The notes under the pieces were generated by a model, which was not told the origin of the DNA, ran no database searches, and saw only the letters and a program-made list of their open reading frames with translations. The position numbers were made by a program, and so were the translations under genes. A DNA stretch of 64,000 nucleotides from Sphingobacterium sp. ML3W. GTDB lineage: Bacteria; Bacteroidota; Bacteroidia; Sphingobacteriales; Sphingobacteriaceae. The DNA lies in contig NZ_CP107036.1 of the NCBI RefSeq assembly GCF_029542085.1, forward strand, positions 2,728,001 to 2,792,000, in the 5' to 3' direction. Positions 62,481-64,000 of the stretch are shown here, in pieces (the first letter of the stretch is position 1; every line of letters starts with the position of its first letter).

Positions 62481-64000
62481 TTAATAAAACATAGCAGCTA
62501 CTTTAGTCTGGTCAAACATATTTTTGGGATCGAACGAATCGGAATTCATATACTTAAGTAATGATTTTTTCATCTGTTTTATTTCCAGTCGATTTGCCGA
62601 CTCATGAAGCAGGTCAGCAGTTGAAATGATCAGTTTTCCAGCACCGACCTTGCCCTCCACAATTAATCCAAGCGACCTATTGCTAAACCAGTCATCTATT
62701 ATACGGACTATAGGCTGTACATTTTCTTCAAGTTCATCCAATAACATCACGTTCGCATGAGAGACCAAACCCCACCATTGAAAATCTAAATGAGAATCCG
62801 TAGGGAATAATGAAAACGCAGGATGTTTTGGATCTACCATTATACCCATCACATGTGGGGGTAACTTTTTCGTCCATGACGTATTCCAGAAAATCGGCGA
62901 ATACCCCATCACGATTTCACCACCTTTTTCAGGTTTGATGGTTCCTTTACGCGGCGAAAAAAGTACTTTTCCACCTTTCTCCAAGGCCAGATAAGCTTTG
63001 GCATCCAAGGTATCGGTTACGTAAACCTCTCCAGGATCAACTTCAGCTATATGTGGATATACCCAAATCTTCCATTGATTACTATACTGGCCAACCTTTA
63101 CAGTCAACAATAAAGCCTCAGGTTCACTAATGTCAGCCAGATCATACTGAATGTTGCCAAGCATGGTTCCATTACCCAAAGGTATGGTTCTCCGCTCCAA
63201 TACGCCACGACCAATCAAACTACCGTCATCTTTAGTGATTTCCCATACTGGTATAATATCCTTTATTTCTTCCCGGCCAAAATGGGCAATTTCTACAGTG
63301 GCATTCAAAACCTCGATGTTCTCGTAAACCATTTTCGGAAGCCTCACCAATGGTACTGTCCCGCCAGAGAAAGATTTAAATTCGTCAGGAGAAATATATC
63401 CCTTTTCTTCCCAAAATGCGTCAAGTACACCAACTAATGCTGTCCCTTGCCCTGGAAAATCACTCAGCCCCAACAGTTGGAACCCAGCGAACCCCGGCGT
63501 TCGTAAGGCTGCTTCGATATCGGCTTTGTAGGTCAGTGCCTGGTGTCTTCCACTTGCCATCAAAAAGTCATCTGCGAGATCCCCCAATTTATTGTCTTGT
63601 AGTGTTTCCTGAAATACTTCAAAATTACGCGCCTTCAAAACACCATCGTACTTACGGATTTCCTTGAAATTGGGATAGGCACACCATTGCCCCACTTCAT
63701 GAGAAATATACGGCATTTTGTACTTGCCGATAATTTTAGCCCAATCGAAATCTGTCGATGGCGGATTTGCGTTGTTCTGACTTTCCAAACCATCCCCCCA
63801 TACATATAAGCGCGGATACATCGCATCATAGAATTCATTGGCTTTTATATCTGGCCATCCTGCCCCCGCTGTATACAGATGCCTATTATCATATTTCTTC
63901 AAATAGTCGGTCAAACGACCAAGAAATTCACCTTGGCGATCACCGTCAGGTTCATTACCATAGGTATACAAAATAAAAGAAGGATGATTGCCATAAGTAT
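62481..64000 (-). CDS. GH2-like glycoside hydrolase, partial (5' end beyond the window)
   Basis: At least 505 residues; the frame is open to the right edge (..TYGNHPSFILYTYGNEPDGD). The segment GNHPSFILYTYGNEP is the GH2 catalytic-barrel motif, in which the Glu of YGNEP is the acid/base. ISHEVGQWCAYP about 95 residues later holds the probable nucleophile Glu. The C-terminal half is made of beta domains and a flavodoxin-like part (RLPKMVYENIEVLNATVEI, GLIVEGKVGAGKLIISTADL). Such proteins act as beta-galactosidase-, glucuronidase- or related exo-enzymes of plant or algal glycans. The 143 bp downstream hold no evident terminator. Confidence 0.85.
   Translation of the reverse strand, partial: TYGNHPSFILYTYGNEPDGDRQGEFLGRLTDYLKKYDNRHLYTAGAGWPDIKANEFYDAMYPRLYVWGDGLESQNNANPPSTDFDWAKIIGKYKMPYISHEVGQWCAYPNFKEIRKYDGVLKARNFEVFQETLQDNKLGDLADDFLMASGRHQALTYKADIEAALRTPGFAGFQLLGLSDFPGQGTALVGVLDAFWEEKGYISPDEFKSFSGGTVPLVRLPKMVYENIEVLNATVEIAHFGREEIKDIIPVWEITKDDGSLIGRGVLERRTIPLGNGTMLGNIQYDLADISEPEALLLTVKVGQYSNQWKIWVYPHIAEVDPGEVYVTDTLDAKAYLALEKGGKVLFSPRKGTIKPEKGGEIVMGYSPIFWNTSWTKKLPPHVMGIMVDPKHPAFSLFPTDSHLDFQWWGLVSHANVMLLDELEENVQPIVRIIDDWFSNRSLGLIVEGKVGAGKLIISTADLLHESANRLEIKQMKKSLLKYMNSDSFDPKNMFDQTKVAAMFY

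Noticed and set aside
1-64000. CRISPR array, tRNA, rRNA, insertion sequence or prophage
   Set aside because: No regularly spaced repeats, no cloverleaf or rRNA-like segments, and no transposase, integrase or phage structural motifs were noticed in any coding frame.

Overview
The window reads as chromosomal DNA of a member of the Bacteroidota, most likely a Sphingobacteriaceae (Sphingobacterium/Pedobacter-like) organism. The reasons are two SusC/SusD outer-membrane pairs, a FecR anti-sigma factor next to an ECF sigma factor, many secreted glycosidase-like proteins with '..AQ' signal-peptide ends, lipoproteins with 'SSC' lipoboxes, promoter elements of the Bacteroidota type (TAnnTTTG), and AT-rich intergenic DNA. 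I saw no rRNA, tRNA, CRISPR array, insertion sequence or phage gene.

Layout. 1-134 is the start of a gene leaving on the left, apparently frameshifted. 408-10753 (all minus) is a compact polysaccharide utilization locus (PUL 1): ECF sigma, FecR, STN-domain SusC, SusD and two six-hairpin glycosidase-like enzymes. 10972-18025 is mixed: a secreted transglutaminase-like protein, a lipoprotein that looks like a MACPF/CDC pore-forming protein, a candidate small RNA, a siderophore-type TonB receptor, a small membrane protein and a secreted unknown. 18118-33875 (mostly minus) is a carbohydrate region: a broken small secreted gene, a GH3 enzyme, the stump of a lost glycosidase, a beta-helix enzyme, two large unassigned glycosidase-like proteins, an AraC regulator, and a sugar-acid cassette (mutarotase, SSS transporter, enolase-superfamily dehydratase, aldo/keto reductase) headed by an ECF sigma factor. 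34145-35488 is a MutS-like ATPase. 35696-47328 (minus) is PUL 2: SusC, SusD, a DUF5054 (GH38-like) gene split by a -1 frame change, a second unassigned glycosidase-like protein and a GH43 enzyme. 47614-52238 holds an MFS exporter with a SnoaL-like partner, a divergent AraC regulator, a Crp/Fnr regulator and a DJ-1/PfpI protein behind two CRP-type boxes. 52394-62274 is a patchwork of small unknown genes, lipoproteins, a PIG-L deacetylase, a fatty-acid desaturase and several gene remnants. 62481-64000 is a GH2-like enzyme running off the right edge.

How the genes fit together (inference). SusC/SusD pairs import oligosaccharides made by surface or periplasmic hydrolases; GH43, GH3, DUF5054 and the beta-helix, six-hairpin and TIM-barrel-like proteins would trim them. 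The mutarotase, symporter, dehydratase and aldo/keto reductase suggest that L-fucose, L-rhamnose or a similar sugar is released and oxidised without phosphorylation. PUL 1 carries its own FecR/sigma trans-envelope control; the PUL 2 SusC lacks the STN signalling domain and must be regulated differently.

Two themes stand out. First, four genes (1-134, 18118-18379, 39909-41911, 55814-56304) read through if one base is added at an A or T run; the first of these genes is partial, and the second needs a further base elsewhere. One of these runs is also a textbook A_AAA_AAG slippery heptamer. Second, the intergenic spaces hold several decayed gene pieces (20829-21014, 53543-53683, 54432-54500, 55525-55670, 61310-61766), evidence of past duplication and loss. 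All family assignments rest on motif recognition by eye; no database search was run.
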